The notes beneath the pieces were generated by a model. The model saw only the letters and a program-made list of their open reading frames with translations, made no database searches and had not been told where the DNA came from. The translations under genes were made by a program, and so were the position numbers. A stretch of DNA of 64,000 bases from a virus: positions 1-64,000 of the IMG/VR virus record IMGVR_UViG_3300046535_001697. One strand, 5' to 3'. Shown piece by piece: positions 57,390 to 64,000 of the stretch (its first letter is position 1; the number at the start of each line of letters is the position of its first letter).

Positions 57390-57557
57390 TCAGGCGCGCG
57401 GGTGGTGGAAGGGGCTCGGGTTGGTGTGCATGATCTCGTCGGCACAGTCGGCGGCCCAGGTCTGGTGCGTGTAGCAGGTCTGGCGGTCGTCGGCGTGCAT
57501 GCCGGCGTCCTCTCGCTGGTTGTCGCGCTCGATCGCGGCGGCGAGCTTCTTGTCCAT
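57390..57557 (-). CDS. Very small hypothetical protein, 55 aa
   Basis: ATG 57557 opens LAAAIERDNQREDAGMHADD and ends ADEIMHTNPSPFHHPRA before TGA at 57390. The start is preceded by GGAAGGACACCC (GGAAGGA binding site). Two Cys and several His residues are present. It is too short to assign, but codon use is normal for the element. Confidence 0.55.
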   Translation of the reverse strand: MDKKLAAAIERDNQREDAGMHADDRQTCYTHQTWAADCADEIMHTNPSPFHHPRA

Positions 57558-57573
57558 GGGTGTCCTTCCGGGG

Positions 57574-57726
57574 TCAGGCGGCGGTGGGGAGGGGTTGTTC
57601 GTCGTCGCGCGGTGCGGGTGCGGGTTCGCCGTCGTCGTCGGGGTGCCAGGCGGCGGGGCGGACGGTGAAGCGGACGAGGCGGCGGGCCTGGTAGAGGCCG
57701 GCGGCGGCGGGGCGGCGGCCGGTCAT
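57574..57726 (-). CDS. Very small basic protein, 50 aa
   Basis: ATG 57726 overlaps the stop of the next gene. The product has a basic, aromatic half (YQARRLVRFTVRPAAWHPDD) and an acidic/proline tail. Coupled genes of this size are common in plasmid transfer operons. Unknown function. Confidence 0.5.
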   Translation of the reverse strand: MTGRRPAAAGLYQARRLVRFTVRPAAWHPDDDGEPAPAPRDDEQPLPTAA

Positions 57727-57884
57727 TTCGCGGCGCCGCTCTGCGGCTGCGGGGCCGGCTGGGTGGGGCGGACGGCTTCGCAGGTGACGGGGCAGGGGAT
57801 GGTGCCGTGGCCGTCGGGGCTGACGACGATGCCCCAGTCCTGGCACTCGTTGCAGCGGTAGGCGGGGATACCGGCGAGGGTCAC
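57723..57884 (-). CDS. Very small zinc-knuckle-like protein, 53 aa
   Basis: GTG 57884 overlaps the stop of the upstream gene. The sequence YRCNECQDWGIVV...IPCPVTCEAV has two CxxC-like pairs, likely one zinc site. Function unknown. Confidence 0.55.
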   Translation of the reverse strand: MTLAGIPAYRCNECQDWGIVVSPDGHGTIPCPVTCEAVRPTQPAPQPQSGAAK

Positions 57885-58036
57885 TGCGGGCCTCCGAGGT
57901 GCTGGGTGACCATGTGGGCGAGCTGCGCGGCCTGGTCTCGGAGGACCGGTGCGGGCGGGACCGTCGGCGCGGGCAGCGGCGCCGGGGCGGGGGCCGGTGC
58001 GGGGGCCGGCTTGGAGGGGGTCTGCTGCGCGCTCAC
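57881..58036 (-). CDS. Very small Pro/Ala-rich protein, 51 aa
   Basis: GTG 58036 overlaps the stop of the next upstream gene and its own stop overlaps GTG 57884. The product is a proline/alanine repeat (PAPAPAPAPAPLPAP) followed by a helix (LRDQAAQLAHMVTQHL). Coupling on both sides is the main evidence. Confidence 0.5.
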   Translation of the reverse strand: MSAQQTPSKPAPAPAPAPAPLPAPTVPPAPVLRDQAAQLAHMVTQHLGGPQ

Positions 58037-58404
58037 AGGACACCGCCGGACTTGCCGTCGAGGACGGCCTGCAGGGCGGTGACGATCTCGTCGATGCGGT
58101 CAGCGGAGAGCAGCAGGGTGCCGTAGCGGCTGCCGGAGATGTTGTTGATCTGGATGAGCGCGGCGGCCGGGGTGTCGTGGTCGAGGATCTCGAACTCGGC
58201 AAGGACGGCGATGAGCCGCGCGACGGCGTCGGCCTGCGTGCCGGCCTGGGCGAGGGCCTCCTCGGCGGTGAACACCGGAAGGTCCGTCACGCTCAGGGGC
58301 TCGGCGGGCTCGGCAACGAGCAGCACCGGGGCGCCGAAGTCCGTGTTGGGCGCGCTGGGCTGCGCCTGGTGTGTGCCGGAAGCCGGCATCTCGGTACGAT
58401 CCAT
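58033..58404 (-). CDS. Hypothetical protein at the head of the transfer operon, 123 aa
   Basis: ATG 58404 (GGAGG nearby in the leader) opens a soluble helical protein (LPVFTAEEALAQAGTQADAV; ARLIAVLAEFEIL) with a beta segment ALIQINNISGSRYGTLLLSA and a final helix. No domain recognised. The frame stays open for thousands of bases upstream, which is only a GC effect. It starts the minus-strand operon that includes DUF2637 and the translocase; repeats lie in its promoter region. Confidence 0.65.
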   Translation of the reverse strand: MDRTEMPASGTHQAQPSAPNTDFGAPVLLVAEPAEPLSVTDLPVFTAEEALAQAGTQADAVARLIAVLAEFEILDHDTPAAALIQINNISGSRYGTLLLSADRIDEIVTALQAVLDGKSGGVL

Positions 58405-58452
58405 AGGGATCGGCCTCCTGGTTGTGTCAGGTGGGCTGGTCTGCGCTGGCGG

Positions 58453-58597
58453 GTGTTGACGCACTCGCCCAGCAAGGGCCCCGAGCTTGGTGTTGACGCA
58501 CCCTCGGGGCTTCTTGCTGTTCTGCTGAGACCAACGTAGCACAACTTCCTCTCGACGAACACAGCAAGTTAGTGCAGGATGTTGAGCAAGGAAGTTG
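58453..58597. promoter_or_regulatory. Divergent control region with direct and inverted repeats
   Basis: Two exact GTGTTGACGCAC copies (58453-58464, 58490-58501) lie 37 bases apart, start to start; the second is in the loop of a hairpin (GCCCCGAG 58478-58485 with CTCGGGGC 58503-58510, extended by AGCAAG/CTTGCT). A 9-bp inverted repeat CAACTTCCT/AGGAAGTTG (58542-58550, 58589-58597) lies closer to the + strand gene. Together they separate the transfer operon from the replication genes and probably bind regulators. Confidence 0.6.
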
Positions 58598-58612
58598 GGA
58601 TAGGATGTCGCC

Positions 58613-58900
58613 ATGCCCAGCACCTCTGGGAACGAACAGCAAGCAGAAGGAAAGGAGCCCGACTTGGTCACGTTCACCGACATCCCTGACCGCCTTGAGC
58701 GGCAGGGGCTGAAGAGGATCAGTGCGTCGCGTGTGCGGCAGCTTGCCGAGACCGATCCCGACTGGCCGATCCCGCTGGAGCAGGCGCAGAAGGCCGGCCG
58801 CATCAGGCTGTTCGACTGGAACGTGCTCGAGCCGTACTTCGTCAACCGCGTCTCGCGGCAGGGGAAGCGCACGGACCTCGACAAGCTCCGGGGCAAGTAG
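58613..58900 (+). CDS. Excisionase/AlpA-like DNA-binding protein, 95 aa
   Basis: ATG 58613 lies seven bases after a -10-like TAGGAT (58601-58606), suggesting a leaderless transcript. The segment LKRISASRVRQLAETDPDWP followed by IRLFDWNVLEPYFVNR resembles the winged HTH of excisionase-like plasmid regulators. It sits between the divergent control region and the Rep-like gene, so it may regulate transfer or replication. Confidence 0.7.
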   Translation: MPSTSGNEQQAEGKEPDLVTFTDIPDRLERQGLKRISASRVRQLAETDPDWPIPLEQAQKAGRIRLFDWNVLEPYFVNRVSRQGKRTDLDKLRGK

Positions 58901-58918
58901 TCTCCCCAGAACGCGCAA

Positions 58919-58951
58919 ACGGCCGACGGGGGTGGAGCCCCGGCCGGCCGT
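58919..58951 (+). terminator. GC hairpin before the rep-like gene
   Basis: ACGGCC (58919-58924) pairs with GGCCGT (58946-58951), and CGGGG with CCCCG inside, forming an imperfect stem just after the 95-aa gene. Further on, CAGCGAG occurs at 58962-58968 and 59072-59078 and in inverse at 58975-58981. Confidence 0.5.
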
Positions 58952-59097
58952 CCAAGCGCAACAGCGAGATCGCACTCGCTGTCAGATGAGACCCCCCATG
59001 CAGCAGGAAGGTGCTCGAAGGTGACTGTACCCACGAGGGTAGGGCAGCCCAACCCGTACCGACACAGCTCACAGCGAGTGGCGGTCGGTGATTCCAC

Positions 59098-60333
59098 GTG
59101 AGCGCGGCACACATGGGCATGGTGTTCGCAGCTGAGGGCCTGGACGGCACCGAGAAGCTGCTGCTGCTCGGCTACACAAACTACACGGACCCGCACGGCT
59201 ACTGCTGGCCCAGCGAGGAGCGGCTGGCGGACGACTGCGGCACGTCGCGCAGCACGGTCCAGCGCGGGAAGCGGAAGCTCACCGCCAGGAATCTGATCAA
59301 GGGCGTTCGGCGGTTCAACCCCGCCACCGAGGAACCGACGTCGAACCTGACTCGGGTCAACCTGCCGCTGCTCGCCTCGATGGCCCGGAAGCGCACCCAG
59401 TACAACGACGACCTGATCAACGCCATCAGCTTCGAGGACGACACCCAGGGCGACCCGTTCAGCAGCCTCGGCGGAACCCCAGACGACCCCGAACCTACTG
59501 CTGACCTGCTGATGATTCGATCTGACTCCTACCCTGAGCCAAATCGACTCGCACCCCGGGTCAATGTGACTCACGGGCTGGGTCAGGATGACTCTCAATC
59601 CACCAGTGATCCCGTATGTATCCCTGAAGAGATCCCGACGCCTGTCCCGGACGCCCGTAGGGCAGGTACAGGTAGTAGCGCGCGCGAGGCTGGCGGCTCC
59701 GCCGCGTCCGGCAAGAAGCAGCGATTCACGTCTGGGGAGGGGAAGCAGGCTGCCGAGTTCGTCCGCTGCTTGCCGCCTTACCTTCGACGGCACGTGCCGT
59801 CGAAGCGGCCCCGCAACTTCACTGCAGCCGTCATTGCTGCACTCGCTGCCGAACAGCCGCACGAGCGCACCCCGGAGCAGCTGGTGCGGTTCCGGGTGCT
59901 GGCGAAGTGGGACAAACACTGGGGTGCCGAGTTCGGAGCCGGCCGAGTCCGGCAACCCGTCGGCGCGATCATCAAGATGCTCGAGCGATCCGCCGAGTGC
60001 GGTGACCCGCGGTGCGATGAGCGAATCAACGTCGACACGGGGCAGCCGTGCGGCAGCTGCGGGGAGCGAGTCGCGGACGAGAAGCAGGACCGGAAGGCTG
60101 CGGCCGCCGCCAGGGTCGCCGAGGAGCACGGCGCCAGCGACGTCGACTACTACCCGGAGATGCCGGAGCCCGGCGGAGGCGAGCCGCCGGAGTGGGCCGA
60201 CGTCCCGAAGCAGCGGACGACCGAACCAGCGCCGCCAACCCATCCCATGCGGACCTGCGACGGCTGCGACAAGGCCTACCGCGGCCCGGCCGGCCTGTGC
60301 GGCATCTGCATCAACGAAGCCCAGTACGCCTGA
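59098..60333 (+). CDS. Replication-initiator-like HTH protein, 411 aa
   Basis: GTG 59098 starts a product whose first 70 residues (LDGTEKLLLLGYTNYTDPHG; CWPSEERLADDCGTSRSTVQ; RGKRKLTARNLI) are the HTH_36-type winged helix used by replication initiators and phage replication proteins. A low-complexity linker follows (about 90-205). The C-terminal part is helical with a C-x2-C/C-x2-C zinc site (CGDPRC, CGSCG, CDGCDKAYRGPAGLCGIC). The small CAGCGAG repeats upstream may belong to an origin. It could equally be a phage replication-control protein. Confidence 0.65.
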   Translation: MSAAHMGMVFAAEGLDGTEKLLLLGYTNYTDPHGYCWPSEERLADDCGTSRSTVQRGKRKLTARNLIKGVRRFNPATEEPTSNLTRVNLPLLASMARKRTQYNDDLINAISFEDDTQGDPFSSLGGTPDDPEPTADLLMIRSDSYPEPNRLAPRVNVTHGLGQDDSQSTSDPVCIPEEIPTPVPDARRAGTGSSAREAGGSAASGKKQRFTSGEGKQAAEFVRCLPPYLRRHVPSKRPRNFTAAVIAALAAEQPHERTPEQLVRFRVLAKWDKHWGAEFGAGRVRQPVGAIIKMLERSAECGDPRCDERINVDTGQPCGSCGERVADEKQDRKAAAAARVAEEHGASDVDYYPEMPEPGGGEPPEWADVPKQRTTEPAPPTHPMRTCDGCDKAYRGPAGLCGICINEAQYA

Positions 60334-60348
60334 CCCAAGGGGGACCCG

Positions 60349-60711
60349 ATGTCTCTGCGCCACCGCCTTGTACCTGTGTTCAGCCTGGGCCGTCAGGCCC
60401 TGCGTGCCGCCGCCGGGCACTTCGACATCCCTGCCGACCGCACGGAACTGTGGATGGAAAGCGCCCGTGCCACGGCGGATGCCTTTCGGGCTGCCACCAC
60501 AAGCACGCCCGCGACGCCGGCGGAGGCGCCTTCGCCGCCGCCGACGCGGGTTGAACTTGCCAAGCAGCGGCAGCGTCTCCTGGCCGAGTGCCGGCTGACC
60601 TACGGTGAGCTCCGTGACCGGGCCGCTGCCTACACGCTCAGCCCGGACGAGCTCGACATCTGGCACACCATCGAAGGCATCGACTTCCTCCTCGCAGGCA
60701 CCGGCGGCTGA
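60349..60711 (+). CDS. Hypothetical protein sharing a module with the XRE neighbour, 120 aa
   Basis: ATG 60349 follows GGGGGACC. Residues about 16-46 (ALRAAAGHFDIPADRTELWM then ESARATADAFRAA) match the C-terminus of the next protein (ALQEAATVLGIPSTRTNLWI then QTVKATAEPFRA). The rest is a helical region (QRQRLLAECRLTYGELRDRA). Function unknown. The common module suggests the two proteins have a common partner. Confidence 0.6.
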   Translation: MSLRHRLVPVFSLGRQALRAAAGHFDIPADRTELWMESARATADAFRAATTSTPATPAEAPSPPPTRVELAKQRQRLLAECRLTYGELRDRAAAYTLSPDELDIWHTIEGIDFLLAGTGG

Positions 60712-60846
60712 CACCAACCGGGCCGCGGTCCGGGGCGCGCGGACCGCGGCCTGCGTCATCGGCTCTGACGACGGCGCCACAACCTTCCAATTCCCGTTTC
60801 CGGGATTGCTCCCGCAAGCGGCAAATGCGGCAGTAGGGTCGGCGCT

Positions 60847-61278
60847 ATGACCGAACCCACCGCCCTTCGCCACCTCACCGAGAACTTCGCGCTCTGGCTC
60901 GCCGACTCCATGCGCGTCGCCGACCTCGACATCGACCGGCAACGCGGTGGCGGCCGAACAACGCTCGCCAAGGCCGTCGGCGTCGCACCCAGCACCGTAG
61001 CCCGCTGGCTCGACGGCCTCGCCCTGCCCAGCCCCGAACACCTCCAGGGCATCGCCGACGCCGTCGGCGTCAACCCCATCGAGATGCTCATCACCAGCGG
61101 CATCCTGCGCATCGACCGGCGCGACGTCGCACTCACACCAAACCGCAGCAGCGACGAACCCGAGACCGCCGCGCGCGCCGCCCTCCAGGAAGCCGCCACC
61201 GTCCTCGGCATCCCTTCCACACGGACCAACCTGTGGATCCAAACCGTGAAAGCCACCGCGGAACCCTTCCGCGCCTGA
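60847..61278 (+). CDS. XRE-family DNA-binding protein, 143 aa
   Basis: Residues about 38-75 (TTLAKAVGVAPSTVARWLDG then LALPSPEHLQGIADAVGV) are a Cro/CI-type helix-turn-helix. The C-terminal 30 residues match a module in the protein before it. A -10-like TAGGGT shortly before the ATG suggests a leaderless transcript, and TTGC...GCAA inverted elements lie around 60805-60830. Likely a regulator of replication, transfer or lysogeny. Confidence 0.8.
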   Translation: MTEPTALRHLTENFALWLADSMRVADLDIDRQRGGGRTTLAKAVGVAPSTVARWLDGLALPSPEHLQGIADAVGVNPIEMLITSGILRIDRRDVALTPNRSSDEPETAARAALQEAATVLGIPSTRTNLWIQTVKATAEPFRA

Positions 61279-61298
61279 CCCGGCCGGCGCCGCAGCGG

Positions 61299-61736
61299 CT
61301 ACTCGGCGGCGCCAAGCTCCCGCAGTCGCGCTTCCAGTACCGACGACTCCGTGAGCGTCTGTTCCAGCTCGGATGCCGACGTGCGCAGCAGGGCGGCGTC
61401 CGAGCTTTCCGCACCGGCTTTGCAGTCCCGGGCCGCCTGCCCGAACAGTTCGAGCATCCGGGCCCAGTGCTGCTGCGCGGTGGTGTCGGGAATCGGCGGG
61501 TAGGCCTTCGCTGCTTGCGCGTGTTCCACGCCGGAGGTGCAGGCTTTGGCGTCCGTTTCCAGATCGGTGGCGTTGCCCATGGCCCGCGCATCCTCGGTCA
61601 GGGCTGTGATGTGTGTCCGGCCGCCTTGGCTGTACCAGTCGGTGAACGACTGGCCGTTCGAGGAGCACCCGGTGGCGGTCAGCGCGGCAGCGGCGATGAG
61701 CAGTGCGGCGGCGGCGCGGTAGGGGTTGGTGGGCAT
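61299..61736 (-). CDS. Lipoprotein, 145 aa
   Basis: ATG 61736 opens a lipoprotein signal (NPYRAAAALLIAAAALTATGCSS) with the lipobox LTATGC, so the mature protein would be anchored by Cys near residue 24. The mature part is helical with acidic and Ala-rich segments (TALTEDARAMGNATDLETDA). It is divergent from the toxin-antitoxin genes. Surface lipoproteins on plasmids and prophages may affect exclusion; no direct evidence here. Confidence 0.75.
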   Translation of the reverse strand: MPTNPYRAAAALLIAAAALTATGCSSNGQSFTDWYSQGGRTHITALTEDARAMGNATDLETDAKACTSGVEHAQAAKAYPPIPDTTAQQHWARMLELFGQAARDCKAGAESSDAALLRTSASELEQTLTESSVLEARLRELGAAE

Positions 61737-61876
61737 GGGTGTGGCTCCCGTGGTCGGTGCTGGGTGCCGAACACGCTCCCAGCCCTGCGACGCTGCTGTG
61801 AGGGGGTTGCCGAACCGTGATTGCAGTGATCTGCGCCAGGATGCATCGATCTGCACTGTGCTGCAGAGAACTGCAC

Positions 61877-61905
61877 TTGCCCCGCATCAAAAAGTGATGC
61901 ACGAT
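61877..61905 (+). promoter_or_regulatory. Toxin-antitoxin promoter with operator in the spacer
   Basis: TTGCCC (61877-61882), a 17-base spacer and CACGAT (61900-61905) lie directly before ATG 61913. The inverted repeat GCATCA/TGATGC (61884-61889, 61895-61900) fills the spacer, as expected for autoregulation by the antitoxin complex. Confidence 0.6.
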
Positions 61906-61912
61906 GTGAGGC

Positions 61913-62227
61913 ATGAGCACTCTCACTGGCAAGGCCGTCGCGCGCAAAACCGTGCCCGTCACAGCCGAGGACACCCAAGCCGTGGAGCGCCTGCGCGAGC
62001 CCGCCAGCGCGTACCGCACCGCTCTCGCCGAAATCCTCGGCGTGGAACTCTCCGCCGACCCCTCCGAGGCCGAGGTCCTCCAGGCCCTCATCGAGGCAGG
62101 ACGCATCGCAGTGGAACAGAAGGTCATGGTCGGCGGGTACGCTGCCCTCGCCGCAGCCCGGGACGACGAAGACCGTGCGTACGCCCGAGCCATGCGCGGC
62201 CGCCGACGGGGATCCAGCGAAGACTGA
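61913..62227 (+). CDS. Antitoxin of the MazF/PemK pair, 104 aa
   Basis: It directly precedes the toxin gene (8 bases between stop and GTG) under one promoter. The N-terminus (VPVTAEDTQAVERLREPASA) is followed by a helical C-terminal part that ends in a basic RGRRRGSS stretch. It would bind and neutralise the toxin and repress the operon. Confidence 0.75.
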   Translation: MSTLTGKAVARKTVPVTAEDTQAVERLREPASAYRTALAEILGVELSADPSEAEVLQALIEAGRIAVEQKVMVGGYAALAAARDDEDRAYARAMRGRRRGSSED

Positions 62228-62235
62228 GGAGCAGA

Positions 62236-62556
62236 GTGCCCGAAATCGTCCCGGTACGTGGCGTCGTCTACAGAGCCGACGCAGGCTTCGGCCTCAAACC
62301 GTTCCTGGTGGTGTCGAACAACGCCCGGAACCAGAAGCTCGACGATTGCCTGGCCGTCCGGATCACCACCTCGGACAAGCCCGAGCTGGCCAGCATCATC
62401 AAGCTCGGTCCCGCGGACGGCCCCCTGGTCGGCTCGGTCCTGTGCGACGACGTCCTGCCGTTGTTCCGCGACGAGCTCCGGGAGAACCTCGGCGCCCTGA
62501 GCCCCGGCACGATGATGAAGGTCGCGGCCGGCCTGCGCGCAGCGCTCGCCCTGTAG
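62236..62556 (+). CDS. mazF: MazF/PemK-type endoribonuclease toxin, 106 aa
   Basis: GTG 62236 follows GAGGAGCAGA. The pattern RGVVYRADAGFGLKPFLVVS, then NNARNQKLDDCLAVRITTS and VLCDDVLPLFRDEL, is the MazF/PemK fold: a first strand, the KPFLVVSNN loop in place of RPVVVVSxD, and the later LxxLD-type segment. Such toxins cleave mRNA. As part of a plasmid addiction pair it would stabilise the element. A terminator follows at 62578-62606. Confidence 0.85.
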   Translation: MPEIVPVRGVVYRADAGFGLKPFLVVSNNARNQKLDDCLAVRITTSDKPELASIIKLGPADGPLVGSVLCDDVLPLFRDELRENLGALSPGTMMKVAAGLRAALAL

Positions 62557-62577
62557 CCACCGCCATCCCCTTCCGGG

Positions 62578-62606
62578 AATGCCCCCACCCGCCCGGTGGG
62601 GGCATT
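62578..62606 (+). terminator. Hairpin terminator after the toxin
   Basis: A 12-bp stem (AATGCCCCCACC / GGTGGGGGCATT, 62578-62589 and 62595-62606) with a 5-base loop lies 21 bases after the stop. Confidence 0.8.
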
Positions 62607-62652
62607 GCGCATTCCGCAGCAGGTGACAGTGCCGCGCGGCAGGATGTCCGGC

Positions 62653-63042
62653 ATGGACCTGAACCGTGACCCCCAGACGATCGCCGCCGCTGCTGCGGAG
62701 GAGATCCGCGCCCTGAACCACAAGACGTTGACGCCCGGCGGGAGCTTCACCTATCCCAGCAACATCTACGACACCGTCGGTTCCCTCGAGACGATGGTCG
62801 AGCGGCTGCCGCAGGCCCTCGACCAGATCGGCCGGGCCCTCGCCAAGTTCAACGCCGACGGGGTGATCCGCATGGACGACGGCAGCGACCCGGGCGAGGC
62901 GGTCGCCGCGGTGACGCGGGCCCTCGAGTCGGGGAAGTCCGTCGCCGAGGCCCTGGGCACCATCCTGCAGGTCGCGGTCCAGCCGCTCGGCAAGATGTGG
63001 TTCCAGGCCCCTCCCGGGCACGACGACGCCGACGACGAGTAG
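62653..63042 (+). CDS. Hypothetical protein, 129 aa
   Basis: ATG 62653 is preferred (AGGA at 62641); ATG 62644 is possible. The product is helical throughout (IAAAAAEEIRALNHKTLTPG; VGSLETMVERLPQALDQIGR; AVAAVTRALESGKSVAEALG) and has an acidic end. No domain recognised. It could be a small secreted-type or accessory protein; no signal peptide seen. Confidence 0.6.
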   Translation: MDLNRDPQTIAAAAAEEIRALNHKTLTPGGSFTYPSNIYDTVGSLETMVERLPQALDQIGRALAKFNADGVIRMDDGSDPGEAVAAVTRALESGKSVAEALGTILQVAVQPLGKMWFQAPPGHDDADDE

Positions 63043-63047
63043 CTCCG

Positions 63048-63485
63048 TCACGACGCCTCCCCCACCACCGGACGGCGGCGGCGCAGCGGCAGTATGACGG
63101 CACCCCGGTGGCCGTGTGCGGCGGTTTCGGGGCCGGGTGCGGGTGTCGGGGCGCCAGCGGCCTGTGCGGCGTGCTGAAGGGCTGTCAGCGCCGCCCGGCC
63201 CGGGGTGTCGACGCCGTCACCAGGGTTGGTGAGGTAGGCGTCCAGTCCGGTGCGGGCGGTCTCGAGGTCCACGCCCGCGGCGACCAGGCACTCCCACACC
63301 GTGGTCCCGGCCGGCACCCCGGTGGCGGGCTGGCCCGTGGTCTCGTGGCCGGTGGCCGCCGGGGTCACGTCCGGTACCGGGAGGCGCGCCACGCCGGACC
63401 CTGACCGCTCCACGGACTCGAGGCCCCCACCGGCACCACCACGGCTGCTCGGCCACATCAGGGCCACCTCCAGACGACACGCCAC
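63048..63485 (-). CDS. Hypothetical protein with GTTVWxCLVAAG motif, 145 aa
   Basis: The likely start is at 63485 or ATG 63458. A low-complexity N-terminal half leads to PAGTTVWECLVAAGVDLETA and AALTALQHAAQAAGA. The same GTTVW[D/E]CLVAAG segment occurs in the protein at 44649-44888. The rest is unremarkable. Function unknown. Confidence 0.55.
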   Translation of the reverse strand: MACRLEVALMWPSSRGGAGGGLESVERSGSGVARLPVPDVTPAATGHETTGQPATGVPAGTTVWECLVAAGVDLETARTGLDAYLTNPGDGVDTPGRAALTALQHAAQAAGAPTPAPGPETAAHGHRGAVILPLRRRRPVVGEAS

Positions 63486-63654
63486 CCAACTTGCGAGTCA
63501 CCAGAGTGATCGTCAGAACCGTGCCGCAGGTTCACGGTTCGTGAACCCCAAACCCGTGCACACCACCATCAACCGGCATCAACCGGCCCCGGCCGTGCAC
63601 CACCGTGCGCGCCCCACCGCGAGATACCCGTACCCCCGCACGCCCCCACACGCC

Positions 63655-63660
63655 TACCCT
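63655..63660 (+). promoter_or_regulatory. -10-like TACCCT before the last XRE gene
   Basis: TACCCT lies 38 bases before ATG 63699. The 213-base gap 63486-63698 holds no gene that I can see. Confidence 0.35.
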
Positions 63661-63698
63661 GGGCACCACTGCCGACAAGGACACCCTGGGGGACCGTC

Positions 63699-64000
63699 AT
63701 GCCCGTGCACCCTGCCGACGACCACATCGGCCGCCACATCGCCCAGCAGCGCAAACTCGCAGGCCTCACCCAGACCCAGCTCGCCACCCAGACCGGCTAC
63801 TCCCTCAGCCTCATCAAACAGGTCGAAACCGGCGCCAAGCCCGCCACCCCCGCCCTCGTCGCCACGATCGCCCGCGGCCTGCACATCCACCAGGGCCTCC
63901 TCACCGGCCAGCCCGACCACACCCTGCTGCGCGCCGACGCCCTCGACCGCACCATCTCGGCAATCCGCGACGCCCTCGACCTCTTCGACCTCGGGGCCGA
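63699..64000 (+). CDS. XRE-family regulator, truncated by the window end
   Basis: ATG 63699 opens a Cro/CI-type helix-turn-helix (HIAQQRKLAGLTQTQLATQT then GYSLSLIKQVETGAKPATP, about residues 13-51). The following ALVATIARGLHIHQGLLTGQ matches the start of Streptomyces HTH regulators with a C-terminal tetratricopeptide-like domain. The C-terminus lies outside the window, so its length and effector domain are unknown. Confidence 0.8.
   Translation, partial: MPVHPADDHIGRHIAQQRKLAGLTQTQLATQTGYSLSLIKQVETGAKPATPALVATIARGLHIHQGLLTGQPDHTLLRADALDRTISAIRDALDLFDLGA

Noticed and set aside
58033-63051. Uninterrupted 1672-codon minus-strand frame
   Set aside because: It runs across clear + strand genes (Rep-like, XRE, toxin pair) with antisense-type composition. 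Only the last 123 codons from ATG 58404 read as protein. Long open frames are expected by chance in such GC-rich DNA.
1-64000. CRISPR array or cas genes
   Set aside because: No regularly spaced direct repeats with unique spacers were seen. The CTGKCGCCAG copies are irregularly spaced and short.
1-64000. tRNA or rRNA genes and integrase attachment site
   Set aside because: I could not identify a convincing cloverleaf or rRNA segment by eye, nor a tRNA 3' end beside the integrase. A covariance-model search would be needed to decide.

Overview
The base composition (very GC rich, third codon positions almost always G or C), the start-codon mix (many GTG) and the 4-base GTGA/ATGA gene overlaps point to Streptomyces or a close relative. 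Almost the whole window reads as one mobile element. It has a complete set of siphovirus-type head, tail, packaging and lysis genes. It also has a Streptomyces-plasmid-type module: an FtsK/TraB-like DNA translocase, a DUF2637 (SpdB-like) membrane protein, a replication-initiator-like protein and a MazF/PemK toxin-antitoxin pair. The best overall reading is a phage-plasmid or a plasmid-prophage mosaic. Whether it is integrated or episomal cannot be told from the window, and both ends are open.

Layout. 109-7156 (+): a run of small, tightly overlapping early or accessory genes, with a promoter/operator at 5146-5174. 7347-9097 (-): a tyrosine recombinase and a coupled partner, behind palindromic operator-like DNA. 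9244-12788 (+): accessory genes, one without a normal start codon and one that looks like a recombinase fold stripped of its catalytic residues. 12958-14255: an anti-sigma-type ATPase-like protein (-) and a GntR/UTRA repressor (+). 14301-44259 (-): the late region. From the promoter at 44354-44382 it runs through accessory virion genes, HNH protein, small and large terminase, portal, MuF-like protein, scaffold, a tiny Prp-like cysteine protease, major capsid, connectors, major tail protein, frameshifted tail chaperones, tape measure, distal tail and fibre-like proteins, a secreted glycosidase, a papain-like peptidase, endolysin, holin and two membrane proteins. One + strand moron (39287-39577) interrupts it. 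44649-48525: cargo, including an MmyB-type regulator and an intact type III polyketide synthase. 48592-58404 (-): small plasmid-type genes, a GIY-YIG-type protein, the DNA translocase and its membrane partners. 58613-63042 (mostly +): excisionase-like DNA binder, Rep-like protein, XRE regulator and MazF-type toxin system. 63048-64000: an unknown protein and a truncated XRE gene.

How the parts work together. The late genes would be copied from one strong promoter whose leader contains an intrinsic terminator before the first gene, so late expression probably depends on readthrough or antitermination. Scaffold and capsid carry the same N-terminal motif and flank the Prp-like protease, which suggests shared processing during head maturation. 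The translocase lies beside nine copies of a 10-base sequence that occur in all three reading frames of the DUF2637 gene. These look like DNA recognition sites for a TraB-type pump. Replication, transfer and the toxin-antitoxin pair would maintain the element as a plasmid, and the integrase and repressors would govern lysogeny.

Two genes (1916-2226 and 50041-50378) need a frameshift to be read through, so they are either decayed or affected by sequence errors. Functions are inferred by reading motifs only; no database search was run.
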